Shown piece by piece: positions 24,168 to 33,301 of a DNA stretch of 64,000 nucleotides. The DNA is from Clostridiales bacterium 38-18 (GTDB lineage: Bacteria; Bacillota; Clostridia; Peptostreptococcales; Acidaminobacteraceae). The DNA is taken from assembly GCA_001897605.1 (NCBI GenBank), contig MKTL01000001.1, positions 372,001 through 436,000 of the forward strand, read 5' to 3'. The notes under the pieces were generated by a model that did not search any database, was not told the origin of the DNA, and saw nothing but the letters and a program-made list of their open reading frames with translations. The position numbers were made by a program, and so were the translations under genes. Position 1 is the first letter of the stretch. Every line of letters starts with the position of its first letter.

Positions 24168-25319
24168 ATGAGAAACGAGGTATATTTAAAACATTCTCCC
24201 TTCGGAGAGTTGGGGCTAATCGTTATGGAAAATTGTGAAACCATTGGCAAGTGGATTGATGATCATTTACTCGAAATGAGAAGACCTTTTTTAGATGAGG
24301 GACTAGAGCTGCCAGATAGCTTTATCATCAATAAAAAAGAGGTACGTTTTTCAAATGGCGAGGGCAAGGTTTTTCTAGAAGAGTCTGTAAGAGGTAAGGA
24401 CATCTATATCGTTACCGATATTGGAAACTACAATATTACTTATACGATGTTTGGCTATGTTAATCGTAAAAGTCCAGACGATCACCTCCAAGATGTTAAG
24501 AGAGTTCTGTCAGCAATGGCAGGTAAAGCAAGGCGAATAACCCTCATAATGCCGCTATTGTACTCATCGAGACAGCACAGTAGAAAAGGCAGAGAATCAT
24601 TAGACTGTGCAATGGCACTTCAAGAGCTTGAAAAGCTAGGCGTCGATGATATCCTAACTTTTGATGCCCATGATCCAACTATCCAAAATGCAGTGCCTTT
24701 GATATCCTTCGAGAATTTGTATCCTACATTGGATATTGTAAAAAGATTTATATCTGATGAACGTGAGCTTTTCAAAGAGCCTTCAAAGATGCTTTTGATA
24801 AGCCCAGATACTGGCGCTATGGATCGAGCAGTTTATTACTCAAGTGTTCTTGGGTTTGATATTGGTTTATTCTATAAAAGACGTGATCATAGTAAGGTCA
24901 TCAAGGGGAAAAACCCAATTGTACAGCATGAATACATCGGTAAAGACGTAAAAGATTGCAATATATTAATTGTAGATGATATGATAGCCTCTGGTGAATC
25001 CGTATTTGATATAGTTGAAGAGCTAAAAAAACGAGAGGCGGGAAGGATTTTTGTTGCAACCACCTATGCCTTGTTTACAGAAGGCATAGATAAGTTTAAT
25101 CGTTTTTATGAAGCCGGCCTTATCGATCGACTGTATACAACCAATCTTTCATATGTACCAGAAGCGGCAAGACAAGCGCCTTGGTTTTCTGAAGTCGACA
25201 TGTCAGAGTTTATCGCTCGTGTCGTCAATCGATTAAATTTTGATCAATCGATTAGTGATCTGATTGATAATCGTAAGAGCATCAACGAACTATTAAGTTA
25301 TGCAAAAAAATTGAAATAG
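24168..25319 (+). CDS. Ribose-phosphate pyrophosphokinase-like protein
   Basis: This 383-residue protein has the two phosphoribosyltransferase-fold halves of PRPP synthetase. An N-terminal half includes KEVRFSNGEGKVFLEESVRGKDIYIV, then a MPLLYSSRQHSRKGRESLD catalytic-loop-like segment and the divalent-metal region FDAHDP (about 164-169). The PRPP loop VDDMIASGESVFD lies at about 268-280. It is some 60 residues longer than the classic enzyme (about 315). Family knowledge: it makes PRPP from ribose 5-phosphate and ATP for nucleotide synthesis. This longer clostridial form might be a divergent paralogue, so the activity is likely but not certain. It is monocistronic. Confidence 0.82.
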   Translation: MRNEVYLKHSPFGELGLIVMENCETIGKWIDDHLLEMRRPFLDEGLELPDSFIINKKEVRFSNGEGKVFLEESVRGKDIYIVTDIGNYNITYTMFGYVNRKSPDDHLQDVKRVLSAMAGKARRITLIMPLLYSSRQHSRKGRESLDCAMALQELEKLGVDDILTFDAHDPTIQNAVPLISFENLYPTLDIVKRFISDERELFKEPSKMLLISPDTGAMDRAVYYSSVLGFDIGLFYKRRDHSKVIKGKNPIVQHEYIGKDVKDCNILIVDDMIASGESVFDIVEELKKREAGRIFVATTYALFTEGIDKFNRFYEAGLIDRLYTTNLSYVPEAARQAPWFSEVDMSEFIARVVNRLNFDQSISDLIDNRKSINELLSYAKKLK

Positions 25320-25321
25320 CT

Positions 25322-25361
25322 TAAAGGCATCCTTTTTAGTAAAGAGAAAAGGATGCCTTTA
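25322..25361. terminator. Bidirectional terminator between the PRPP synthetase-like gene and the SpoIIE-type gene
   Basis: AAAGGCATCCTTTT pairs with AAAAGGATGCCTTT around a 9-10 base loop. It serves both convergent genes. Confidence 0.88.
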
Positions 25362-25362
25362 T

Positions 25363-26802
25363 TTATAGCAGCTCGATGACACTAATTGTAGAATCATCCT
25401 TAATTTCCGTATGCTCTGAAAAAAGCTCAAATATTTCTAGTGGCGTCCTACTGTTAGATAAATGCTTCATTAAGACTTGAACGGCATTGTCCAAAGCAAG
25501 GCTGTCATTTTCATATAAACCATCGGTATAGGTGAGGATACGTTTCAATTTATGAATATCAATAGTGATGGTATTTATATTATCTATTTTTAAGATACCG
25601 AGGATAATATTATTTGAGGTGAGTGAAACGATACTTTCATCTTCATAGCAGAAGAGGGCATCGGGGTGCCCCATATTGACATAAGTAATGGTTTCAGTGG
25701 TTAAATCAATATCCATGAAGATACCTGTGACATACTTATTGCTATCTATATCCTCACTGTTTAAGTCACAAAGGACATTGTTGATCTCTCTTAAGGTATC
25801 CGCAATTGGTAAATAGCCCATTAAATCATCAAACATCTGAGTAACAACAAGTGCTACAAGTGCGGAAGAAACACCATGTCCCATAACATCAATGATGGCG
25901 TTGAGATATCTATTTTCGCCAATCTTTTTAAAATAGATAAAGTCGCCACCAATTTCATTAAACTCTTTGAGCTGATATTCAAACGAAATGACTTCATCCT
26001 TATATAAATTTGGTAAGAAGGAGGAAAGTACTTTTTTTGCGACCTTGATTTCCTTTGAAAGCTCTTCGAGAAGCATTTTTTCACGAGTGATATTTCGACC
26101 AATTTTAAGAAATTTTTCTATCATATCGTGAGAATTCACAATAGGTGTAATGGTTGCCTCTTCGTAGAATATGTTGCCGTTTCTGCTTTTATTGATAAAG
26201 ATTCCTTCCCACACCCTTCCTGAGGTGATGGTATTCCAAAGTGCGGTATAAAAGGATTCAGGGTGCTGCCCAGTTTTAATAACCCGTGGTGAGTTGTTGA
26301 TGAGTTCATTTCTAGAGTATTCTGAGAGCTCCTCAAAATATGGATTGGCATACTGAATATTACCCTTCCGATCAGTTATAACGATAGAGTTTTGTGCACT
26401 ATTAAAAAGATTATCTAAAAGCGTATTTTCGTTGATAAGCAACTCAGAACGAATGTATTCCTTAATCATCGCATCGAGCTCAATTTGATAAAACCCTTCT
26501 CTAAGCATACGATAAATAGCGTGATCGTAAAGCCTTTCAAAATGGATTACATTGTCAGGGATGTTTATAACGATCACATGATTGTACGATTCTTTTATCA
26601 GTGAGAGTGCTCGATTAGTAAAGTCTAATTTACAGTATTCAATCACCAACAAATTATATATGAAATTTGGTTTTTCAAAGGTTTCAGAAACATTTGTAAT
26701 TGGTTCACAGACATCTGTATAATTTTCTATAGACTTTAGTATTGGGGCATAGTATTTCGGTGATGTAACGATATCAATATAAAGTGAAAAACGTCTAAAC
26801 AT
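25363..26802 (-). CDS. PAS-domain protein with SpoIIE-type PP2C phosphatase
   Basis: This is a 479-residue cytoplasmic regulator. Residues 1-130 form an alpha/beta region that may be a degenerate receiver. A PAS domain follows (about 138-250: NSIVITDRKGNIQYANPYFEEL region and a PAC-like GRNITRE). Then comes a complete SpoIIE/RsbU PP2C phosphatase (about 265-478) with metal motifs EIGGDF, DVMGHG, NMGHPD, YTDGLYE and KDDSTISVIE. Such phosphatases dephosphorylate STAS anti-sigma antagonists; a STAS gene lies 12 kb away at 37594. It follows the flavin reductase gene by 13 bases with GGAGGGG as ribosome binding site. Confidence 0.85.
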   Translation of the reverse strand: MFRRFSLYIDIVTSPKYYAPILKSIENYTDVCEPITNVSETFEKPNFIYNLLVIEYCKLDFTNRALSLIKESYNHVIVINIPDNVIHFERLYDHAIYRMLREGFYQIELDAMIKEYIRSELLINENTLLDNLFNSAQNSIVITDRKGNIQYANPYFEELSEYSRNELINNSPRVIKTGQHPESFYTALWNTITSGRVWEGIFINKSRNGNIFYEEATITPIVNSHDMIEKFLKIGRNITREKMLLEELSKEIKVAKKVLSSFLPNLYKDEVISFEYQLKEFNEIGGDFIYFKKIGENRYLNAIIDVMGHGVSSALVALVVTQMFDDLMGYLPIADTLREINNVLCDLNSEDIDSNKYVTGIFMDIDLTTETITYVNMGHPDALFCYEDESIVSLTSNNIILGILKIDNINTITIDIHKLKRILTYTDGLYENDSLALDNAVQVLMKHLSNSRTPLEIFELFSEHTEIKDDSTISVIELL

Positions 26803-26815
26803 ATCCCCTCCAAGT

Positions 26816-27409
26816 TTATTTCTTTTGTTGCTGTCTTTTTTTCATGGTCTTTTTTTTCATAACTGAGTAACCAAATGTACCAAGCTGCTTGCCCAACTCA
26901 TAATAAGCCCCATGGGCATATGCAATTGGATCTGCAAGATCGAGTCTAAACTTTCCCGAGGCTTCTAGATAGCGATCGTCAATGGTGACACCTAGAACTT
27001 TGGCTAGGAACATATCGTGAGTTCCAAGTTCTAATATCTGAGTTACCTGACATTCTATATTAACCGGTGATTCTTCAATCATTGGAACGGATGAATGAAA
27101 CCCTTTTACAGGCGTTAAGCCACATTCTTTAAACTTATCAAAATCTCTACCGGATTTTACACCACAGAAGTCTGTCGCCTTAACCAACATCTTTGTGGTT
27201 AGGTTAATGGTAAAATATCCAGATGTCTTGATGATATCATAAGAATATCTTTCCTTCCGTATAGAGATATAGGTCATCGCAGGGTCGGTACAAACCGTTC
27301 CCGTCCATGCGACAGTTAGAATATTGGGCTTTTCCATAGAGCCGCTGGTCACCATCACTGATGGCGCAGGATAAACCATTGTACCTGGTTTCCATTGTAA
27401 TTTACTCAT
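26816..27409 (-). CDS. Flavin reductase-family (FMN-binding split barrel) protein
   Basis: This is a 197-residue protein of the flavin reductase-like domain family. It has the FMN-binding split-barrel start (PAPSVMVTSGSMEKPNILTVAW in parts, about 15-36), a STRAEY-like ISIRKERYSYDIIKTSGYFTINLT segment, and DFCGVKSGRDFDKF. The last 15 residues are very basic (KKKTMKKRQQQKK). Related proteins use NAD(P)H to reduce FMN or bind heme. Here it shares an operon with a PAS-SpoIIE phosphatase, so a redox-sensing role is possible but speculative. The ATG follows AGGAG. Confidence 0.8.
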   Translation of the reverse strand: MSKLQWKPGTMVYPAPSVMVTSGSMEKPNILTVAWTGTVCTDPAMTYISIRKERYSYDIIKTSGYFTINLTTKMLVKATDFCGVKSGRDFDKFKECGLTPVKGFHSSVPMIEESPVNIECQVTQILELGTHDMFLAKVLGVTIDDRYLEASGKFRLDLADPIAYAHGAYYELGKQLGTFGYSVMKKKTMKKRQQQKK

Positions 27410-27433
27410 TTTGAACTCCTACTCTTTTGTTAA

Positions 27434-27462
27434 ATTATAGCAAAATACATGATTATTTGAAA
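27434..27462 (-). promoter_or_regulatory. Candidate promoter of the flavin reductase/SpoIIE operon
   Basis: On the minus strand TTTCAA and TATAAT are separated by 17 bases. It is divergent from the mutS2-like promoter, whose -35 box starts only 19 bases away. Confidence 0.55.
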
Positions 27463-27480
27463 GTAAATAAAAAGTTAATG

Positions 27481-27509
27481 TTGCATGAACGACATTTTCA
27501 TACTACAAT
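27481..27509 (+). promoter_or_regulatory. Candidate promoter of the mutS2-like leader
   Basis: TTGCAT (27481-27486) and TACAAT (27504-27509) are separated by 17 bases. Transcription would start near 27516, just ahead of the leader peptide's ribosome binding site. Confidence 0.6.
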
Positions 27510-27541
27510 TAAATTGTCAAAATGACATAAAGGAGATTTTT

Positions 27542-27565
27542 ATGAGTGGAGTCGTTCTAAACTAA
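27542..27565 (+). CDS. Leader peptide MSGVVLN upstream of the mutS2-like gene
   Basis: A 7-codon reading frame is preceded at ideal distance by AAAGGAG (27529-27535). Its last codons (27554-27562, GTTCTAAAC) can pair with GTTTGGAAC at 27630-27638. That position, the structured leader and the terminator downstream are the marks of a translation-sensing attenuator. The peptide is probably regulatory in cis with no separate function. Confidence 0.6.
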   Translation: MSGVVLN

Positions 27566-27657
27566 TAACTTAAAAGGTTGAAAGCAATTAGCCCGTTAGG
27601 GCTTGTTTGTGTTGCGTTCACCTAAGTTGGTTTGGAACACTATGATCTAATGTAGCT

Positions 27658-27692
27658 AACAGTAGACCGTGTGCGTCTGCTGTTTTTTTGTT
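27658..27692 (+). terminator. Conditional terminator in the mutS2-like leader
   Basis: AACAGTAGAC and GTCTGCTGTT pair (one G-T) around a short loop and end in seven T residues. It sits between promoter and gene, so it must be overcome for the gene to be expressed. Confidence 0.8.
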
Positions 27693-27775
27693 TTTTAAAA
27701 CAGGTAAAAATTTACATTTAAATAAGATCATTCAATCCGTTTAGGTGGACATATCAGATGGATAAGGAGAAGAAT

Positions 27776-29809
27776 ATGTCAAACATGAACCAAGAAAACA
27801 CCGTAAACTATATTTACAAAATTGAACACGCAGAAAATTTGCTAGAACTCAAACAAATTAAAACCATACTAAAAACTCTGGCAGTAACTGACGAGGTAAA
27901 GGAACAGGTTGATCACCTTGAAGTACTGACAGACTACTATTTAATAAAAAGACATCAACGTGAAACCACTGAAGCACGCTTGATTTTAGATCACTCTGGA
28001 AGTATTCCGCTTCATGGACTTAAGGGGGTAAAATCACAACTCGACAAACTCAAAAGATCAGAAATAATGAGACCAGTCGAATTTGAACTTGTGGCATCAT
28101 TTATAAAAGAGTCCACAAGAATGAAAATCTTTATGAATGATCTTAGCTATCTTGAAACGGAAGTTGGTACCTATGCAGGTGCTATCGAACCGCTTCATGA
28201 ACTGTATGATGAAATCGTAAGAATTATTGTTAGACAGCAAGTGGATGACAATGCAAGTAGTACACTTAATAAAATCAGAAAGAAAATTGAAATCGTTGAA
28301 AGCCGTATTAAGTCGAAACTTTCAGAATATGTGATAGGAGAGCAATACCAGGGCTTACTTGCTGACGCGGTTATCAGTCAACGCGACGGACGATATGTCA
28401 TTCCGGTAAAAAGTGAGCATAAGAAAAGGCTGGATGGTATGGTCTTAGATCGTTCTAGATCTGGAGGTACTTTTTTCATTGAACCTGCTGCGGTTAAGAA
28501 GCTTTCAGATGAGCTTTCTGCATTGCGAATAGATGAAGAAAATGAAGTCTATAGAATTCTATCCGAGCTAACGAATCATGTCGCTTCTAGACATTTTGAA
28601 CTTTTTAGAAACTATGAAGTCATGGTAAATTATGATTTTTTATTTGCAAAAGCGAAGCTTTCAAAAAAATTTGAAGGCGTTTCTGCCGCAATAAATTTAG
28701 AGGGTAAGATTAATATCGTTCAAGGAAGACATCCTTTACTGACCTCCCAAGCGATACCCTTGGATATTAAACTATCGCCGTCAAAGCGGAACTTAGTAAT
28801 TACTGGACCTAATACTGGCGGGAAGACGGTTGCTATGAAAACCGTAGGTTTATTCTGCCTGATGACACAGGCGGGATTACACGTTCCAGCGAGTAAAGAA
28901 ACTGAGCTACCAATTTTTGAACGTTTTTTGTGTGATATCGGTGATGGACAGAGTGTTTCCCAAAACTTAAGTACCTTTTCAGCTCATATTACTAATATCA
29001 TTCGAATTCTAGAACTTGCGGACGAAAAGTCCTTGGTGATACTTGATGAAATCGGTGCGGGTACGGATCCAAGTGAGGGAATGGGAATTGGCATCGCTGT
29101 ACTTGAAGCATTGAATCAAAAGAAAGCCTATACGCTAACTTCGACACATTATAATGAAATCAAAGCATTTGCAGATGAACATCCGGATTTCAGAAATGGT
29201 AGCATGGCATTTGATTTAAAGACGTTATCGCCATTGTATCAGCTGATTACTGATACTTCCGGACAAAGCAATGCCCTTCATATTGCACTTAGAATCGGCA
29301 TGCCTAAAGATTTGATCGAAAGGGCTCATGCGCTTGCTTATAAGTCAGAATGGTCTGATAAGGCATTCGTCGAAAAAGTTGAACGACACGAATCACCAAA
29401 CTTGTTGAATCCAGCTGAAACGGAAACCATACTTTCTACTGAATCTTTATTTCAAGAGGAGCAACATTTCAGTGATCAGGATAGCCGTAAGGATAGTAGT
29501 CAGATCAAAGGATCTAAATATCGTCCCAGCTGGCAGTCAGAATATGCACTAGGGGATTCGGTTTGGGTTATGACAATGAATAAACCAGGAATTGTCTCAC
29601 AGACTTGTAACAGTAAAGGGGAGGTCGAGGTAATCGTTTTAGGGAAGCGAATAAAAGTCAATCACAAACGCTTGAAGCCTTATATAGAACAGAAGGAGCT
29701 CTACCCAGATGAATATGACTTAAATATCGTCTTAGAAAGTAAAATTAATCGAAAAAAGGACAAGTTAATCAGCAAAGGAAAAGGAAAAGGCATAATCATC
29801 GAAAAATAG
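27776..29809 (+). CDS. MutS2-like ATPase lacking the Smr domain
   Basis: This protein of about 677 residues has the MutS2 architecture: a helical clamp/lever region (1-310), the MutS V ATPase domain (about 315-530: Walker A GPNTGGKT at about 342-349, LVILDEIGAGTD, STHYNE) and a KOW-like region (LGDSVWVMTMNKPGIV). It ends with a basic tail (NRKKDKLISKGKGKG) where true MutS2 has the Smr nuclease domain. MutS2 senses and splits collided ribosomes; short homologues of this type are less understood. The ribosome-sensing leader upstream fits a role in translation stress. The ATG at 27776 is preceded by AAGGAG; an ATG at 27758 with AGGTGG is also possible. Confidence 0.82.
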   Translation: MSNMNQENTVNYIYKIEHAENLLELKQIKTILKTLAVTDEVKEQVDHLEVLTDYYLIKRHQRETTEARLILDHSGSIPLHGLKGVKSQLDKLKRSEIMRPVEFELVASFIKESTRMKIFMNDLSYLETEVGTYAGAIEPLHELYDEIVRIIVRQQVDDNASSTLNKIRKKIEIVESRIKSKLSEYVIGEQYQGLLADAVISQRDGRYVIPVKSEHKKRLDGMVLDRSRSGGTFFIEPAAVKKLSDELSALRIDEENEVYRILSELTNHVASRHFELFRNYEVMVNYDFLFAKAKLSKKFEGVSAAINLEGKINIVQGRHPLLTSQAIPLDIKLSPSKRNLVITGPNTGGKTVAMKTVGLFCLMTQAGLHVPASKETELPIFERFLCDIGDGQSVSQNLSTFSAHITNIIRILELADEKSLVILDEIGAGTDPSEGMGIGIAVLEALNQKKAYTLTSTHYNEIKAFADEHPDFRNGSMAFDLKTLSPLYQLITDTSGQSNALHIALRIGMPKDLIERAHALAYKSEWSDKAFVEKVERHESPNLLNPAETETILSTESLFQEEQHFSDQDSRKDSSQIKGSKYRPSWQSEYALGDSVWVMTMNKPGIVSQTCNSKGEVEVIVLGKRIKVNHKRLKPYIEQKELYPDEYDLNIVLESKINRKKDKLISKGKGKGIIIEK

Positions 29810-29859
29810 GGTATTAAACTACAGAAGGGTTTTAAAACTGTATTTTGGGAGGCGAGCTT

Positions 29860-30111
29860 ATGAAAATTGCAATTCAAGCAGGTTTAAGTGAACTGACGCA
29901 AATGCTAAGAGCAAAAGGGTATGAAGTTGTCCCTTTTAGAGACGGTGGCCAAAACATACGAATAACGATCCTTAACGATGTAGATGAAGAGTATGAGGAA
30001 ATCGATCCAGTAACCTTTATGGGAGATGGAGAGGGTGAAATGGTTTTACTCGATGCGTCAAGACTAAGTCAAACAGAGATATTTGCTTATGTTGAGAAGT
30101 ATATGCAATAA
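29860..30111 (+). CDS. UPF0180/YkuS-like small protein
   Basis: This is an 83-residue protein that starts KIAIQAGLSELTQMLRAKGYEVVPF, resembling the YkuS/UPF0180 family of small receiver-like folds, and continues with an acidic middle (DEEYEEID). The function of the family is unknown. The match is by overall pattern and is moderate. The ATG at 29860 follows GGGAGG at good spacing; an upstream TTG at 29845 lies within that site's context and is rejected. It is 50 bases behind the mutS2-like gene and is probably co-transcribed. Confidence 0.6.
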   Translation: MKIAIQAGLSELTQMLRAKGYEVVPFRDGGQNIRITILNDVDEEYEEIDPVTFMGDGEGEMVLLDASRLSQTEIFAYVEKYMQ

Positions 30112-30134
30112 TTACAACCGTTTTTGAAATTGTG

Positions 30135-30163
30135 TTGAAAAGTTTGAAAAGCTATATTATAAT
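30135..30163 (+). promoter_or_regulatory. Promoter of leuS
   Basis: TTGAAA (30135-30140) and TATAAT (30158-30163) are separated by 17 bases, a near-consensus sigma-A promoter. It is followed by the T-box leader. Confidence 0.8.
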
Positions 30164-30184
30164 ACACTCAATAGTATAAATTGC

Positions 30185-30396
30185 TAAGAAGGAAAGTAGT
30201 AGGTAGCTATAGTCTGTAGAGAGCCATCGTAAGGTGAAAGATGGCGGCTGAATGACCGAACTCGTTCTGGAGCTGTTTTTGTGAAAGCAAAAACCGGATC
30301 GCTTCCGTTAAAGGCTTTGAGTGGATTGCCTAGGCAATCAAATAGAGTGGTATCGCGGGTTCTTCGTCTCTAACGAAGGACCCTTATTTTTTTTTT
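30185..30396 (+). promoter_or_regulatory. T-box riboswitch of leuS (leucine specifier CTC)
   Basis: The T-box sequence AGAGTGGTATCGCGGG is at 30344-30359 and stem I begins near 30187 with the AGTAGGTAGC-type motif. The specifier in the stem I loop is probably CTC (30261-30263), which fits leucine and the downstream gene. The terminator stem pairs 30357-30367 with 30373-30383 and ends in a long T run. Uncharged tRNA-Leu would favour the antiterminator and switch on leuS. Confidence 0.9.
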
Positions 30397-30411
30397 GAAA
30401 GGGGTTATTTG

Positions 30412-32820
30412 ATGCGAGATTACATGCATAAGGAAATCGAGAAAAAATGGCAGCAACGCTGGGACGAAAAGCAAAGCTTTAGAGCCTATAATGATTATTC
30501 AAAACCAAAATATTACCCTTTGGTTGAATTTCCATATCCATCTGGACAAGGCTTACACGTAGGTCATCCACGTCCCTATACAGCCCTTGATATCGTTGCT
30601 AGAAAAAGAAGAATGGAAGGGTACAACGTACTTTATACGATGGGATGGGATGCGTTTGGTCTACCGACAGAAAACTATGCCATCAAAAACAAAATTCATC
30701 CAGCAATCGTTACTGAAGATAACGTTAAAAGATTTAAAGAACAGCTTCGAAGCTTAGGTCTTTCTTTTGACTGGTCGAGAGAAATCAATACAACCGATCC
30801 AAACTATTATAAATGGACACAATGGATCTTCATTAAGCTTTTTGAAAATGGTTTGGCTTACAAAAAAGAGATGGACATCAACTGGTGTACCTCATGTAAG
30901 GTAGGTCTTGCAAACGAAGAGGTTGTGGGTGGCGTCTGTGAAAGATGTGGCGGTACAGTCGTTAAAAAAGCCAAATCACAATGGATGCTTAAAATCACTG
31001 AGTATGCGGAACGTTTAATTGACGATTTGGACGATCTAGATTATATAGAGCGTGTTAAAGCACAACAAAAGAACTGGATAGGTAAATCAACTGGTATGGA
31101 GCTTGATTTTAAAACGACCTCTGGTGACGTCCTTAGAATCTATACAACGCGTCCAGATACGATTTACGGTGCGACCTATATGGTTGTATCACCGGAGCAT
31201 CCATTGATCGATGAGCGCAAAGACTTGATTACCAATTACGATGCACTTATGGCTTATCGTGCGGAAGCAAAATTAAAATCTGATTTTGAGAGAACTGAGC
31301 TTAACAAGGATAAAACGGGTGTCGTGATCGAAGGCATCAAAGCGATTAATCCCGCTTCAGGTGAAGAAATCCCTGTGTTTATTTCAGATTATGTTCTTAT
31401 GAGCTATGGTACAGGTGCAATTATGGCAGTTCCAGGTCACGATACAAGAGACTGGGAGTTTGCAAAAGCGTTTAATTTGCCGATTATTGAGGTCGTCAAG
31501 GGTGGCGATGTACAAAATGAAGCTTATACAGATTCTGAAGAAGGTATCATTGTCAATTCACCGCTGATCGATGGTTTGTCAGTAGCTGAAGCGAAAGAAT
31601 CAATTGCAGATCACTTTGAAAAACTTGGTATTGGCGTTAGAAAAGTTAACTTTAAGCTTAGAGATTGGGTGTTCTCAAGACAGAGATATTGGGGCGAACC
31701 TATTCCTCTCGTAAGCTGTCCTTCGTGTGGCTGGGTTGCTCTTCCTGAAAGCGAGTTACCATTGACGCTTCCTGAAGTGGCAAGCTATGAACCAACAGAC
31801 AATGGCGAATCACCACTTTCAGCCATGACAGAATGGATCGAAACAACATGTCCAAAATGCGGTGGTCATGCGCATAGAGAAACAGATACAATGCCTCAAT
31901 GGGCGGGGTCAAGCTGGTATTTCTTAAGATACTGTGATCCAGATAATGATCAAGAGTTTGCAAGCATGGATGCACTTAACTATTGGATGCCAGTTGACTG
32001 GTACAATGGTGGTATGGAGCATACGACACTTCACTTACTTTACTCTAGATTCTGGCATAAGTTCTTGTTTGATATCGGTAAAGTTAACACAAAAGAGCCA
32101 TATTTAAAGAGAACCTCTCATGGTATGATTATGGGAGAAAACAATGAGAAGATGTCTAAATCAAGAGGGAATGTCGTTAATCCTGATGATATTATAGGTG
32201 AGTTTGGTGCGGATACGCTTAGAACTTATGAGATGTTTATAGGTGACTTTGAGAAGAGTGTACCTTGGTCGGACAATAGTGTAAAAGGCTGTAGACGTTT
32301 CTTAGACCGAGTTTGGAATTTTGCTGATGAAGTGGTTCCTGGCGACGCGTTTTCTAAAGAGCTTGAAATTACAATGAATAAAACCATTAAAAAGGTTTCA
32401 GAAGACTATGAAACACTGAAGTTTAACACTGCAATTGCAGCGATGATGAGCCTTATCAATGAATTCAAAAAAGTTGAGCACATCAATCGCGCTGAGTACG
32501 GCACGCTACTTAAACTGTTAAACCCAGTAGCGCCACATATAACAGAAGAGCTTTGGGAGTCTTTGGGCTTTGAAGGTATGATTACAGAACAATCATGGCC
32601 AACCTTTGATCCAAACAAGACGGTTGAAGATGTTATCGAGATGGCAGTTCAAATTAATGGTAAAGTAAGAGGTTTAATTAGCATCCCTGTAGATGCTGAT
32701 GCAGCTGCTGCTAAAGCGCTTGCACTAGAAGATGAGAAGATTAAATTGTTTACAGATGGTAAAACAATTGTAAAAGAAATTTATGTTCCAGGTAAAATCT
32801 TCAATATTGTAGTAAAATAG
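30412..32820 (+). CDS. leuS: Leucyl-tRNA synthetase
   Basis: This is an 802-residue class I synthetase that charges tRNA-Leu. The HIGH motif appears as HVGH (about 46-49, in [17 protein letters not shown]). A zinc-knob CTSC...CERCGG lies near 160-185. The editing (CP1) domain (about 220-420) has [12 protein letters not shown] and [12 protein letters not shown]. The KMSKS loop is intact ([11 protein letters not shown], about 579). An anticodon-binding domain and C-terminal domain complete the normal length. The ATG at 30412 follows AAAGGGG. It is controlled by the T-box leader directly upstream. Confidence 0.97.
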   Translation: MRDYMHKEIEKKWQQRWDEKQSFRAYNDYSKPKYYPLVEFPYPSGQGLHVGHPRPYTALDIVARKRRMEGYNVLYTMGWDAFGLPTENYAIKNKIHPAIVTEDNVKRFKEQLRSLGLSFDWSREINTTDPNYYKWTQWIFIKLFENGLAYKKEMDINWCTSCKVGLANEEVVGGVCERCGGTVVKKAKSQWMLKITEYAERLIDDLDDLDYIERVKAQQKNWIGKSTGMELDFKTTSGDVLRIYTTRPDTIYGATYMVVSPEHPLIDERKDLITNYDALMAYRAEAKLKSDFERTELNKDKTGVVIEGIKAINPASGEEIPVFISDYVLMSYGTGAIMAVPGHDTRDWEFAKAFNLPIIEVVKGGDVQNEAYTDSEEGIIVNSPLIDGLSVAEAKESIADHFEKLGIGVRKVNFKLRDWVFSRQRYWGEPIPLVSCPSCGWVALPESELPLTLPEVASYEPTDNGESPLSAMTEWIETTCPKCGGHAHRETDTMPQWAGSSWYFLRYCDPDNDQEFASMDALNYWMPVDWYNGGMEHTTLHLLYSRFWHKFLFDIGKVNTKEPYLKRTSHGMIMGENNEKMSKSRGNVVNPDDIIGEFGADTLRTYEMFIGDFEKSVPWSDNSVKGCRRFLDRVWNFADEVVPGDAFSKELEITMNKTIKKVSEDYETLKFNTAIAAMMSLINEFKKVEHINRAEYGTLLKLLNPVAPHITEELWESLGFEGMITEQSWPTFDPNKTVEDVIEMAVQINGKVRGLISIPVDADAAAAKALALEDEKIKLFTDGKTIVKEIYVPGKIFNIVVK

Positions 32821-32868
32821 GAATATAGATATTGGTTAAGAGTTGATAAAACATTTACTGGAGGCAAA

Positions 32869-33078
32869 ATGGAAAAGAAATTGGTAATTGAAGGTATGAG
32901 CTGTAATCATTGTAAAATGAGAGTTGAAAATGCCTTAAAGGGTGTTGAAGGGGTTACAAATGCAGTGGTAGATTTAGCAGAAAAATCTGCTCTTGTAACA
33001 CTTAATACTGAGGTAGATGCAGCACTTTTAAAAGAAACAGTTGAAGATGCTGGATACGATGTTGTATCGGTTCAATAA
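32869..33078 (+). CDS. CopZ-like heavy-metal-associated (HMA) protein
   Basis: This is a 69-residue ferredoxin-fold metal-binding protein. It has the metal site GMSCNHC (Cys12 and Cys15), VEGV near 26 and the GYDV end typical of copper chaperones and HMA domains. No copper ATPase or CsoR gene is nearby in the window. It starts after TGGAGGC and is followed at once by a terminator. Copper or another soft metal is a family-based guess. Confidence 0.85.
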   Translation: MEKKLVIEGMSCNHCKMRVENALKGVEGVTNAVVDLAEKSALVTLNTEVDAALLKETVEDAGYDVVSVQ

Positions 33079-33082
33079 AATG

Positions 33083-33113
33083 AAAAGTACCTGCTTTGCA
33101 GGTACTTTTTTTG
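33083..33113 (+). terminator. Terminator after the copZ-like gene
   Basis: AAAAGTACCTGC and GCAGGTACTTTT pair around a TTT loop, followed by T residues. Confidence 0.9.
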
Positions 33114-33301
33114 TCTATTTTTCAAAAAATAAATAGAAATTCAAAAGGTTTATGAAATTGACTTTAAACTGGATTTTGACGTACGGATCAATTAATAAAT
33201 TAACACTTATTTCAAGAGGATATATATTTTAATGTTAACAAATTAGTTGTCAACTTTTAATAAGTACACGGTATACAATTTATGTGAAATGTTGTAGAAT
33301 G

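Larger units (their letters stand above)
27542..27757 (+). promoter_or_regulatory. Attenuator leader of the mutS2-like gene
   Basis: The leader contains, in order: the MSGVVLN frame, a small hairpin AGCCC-GTTA-GGGCT (about 27591-27603), a long-range pairing option between 27554-27562 and 27630-27638, the terminator at 27658-27692, and a possible 10-base pairing of GTTCACCTAA (27616-27625) with TTAGGTGGAC (27741-27750). The last pairing would hide a ribosome binding site of the main gene. A ribosome stalled on the leader peptide would disturb these pairings and allow expression. This mechanism is inferred from known drug-responsive attenuators. Confidence 0.6.
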
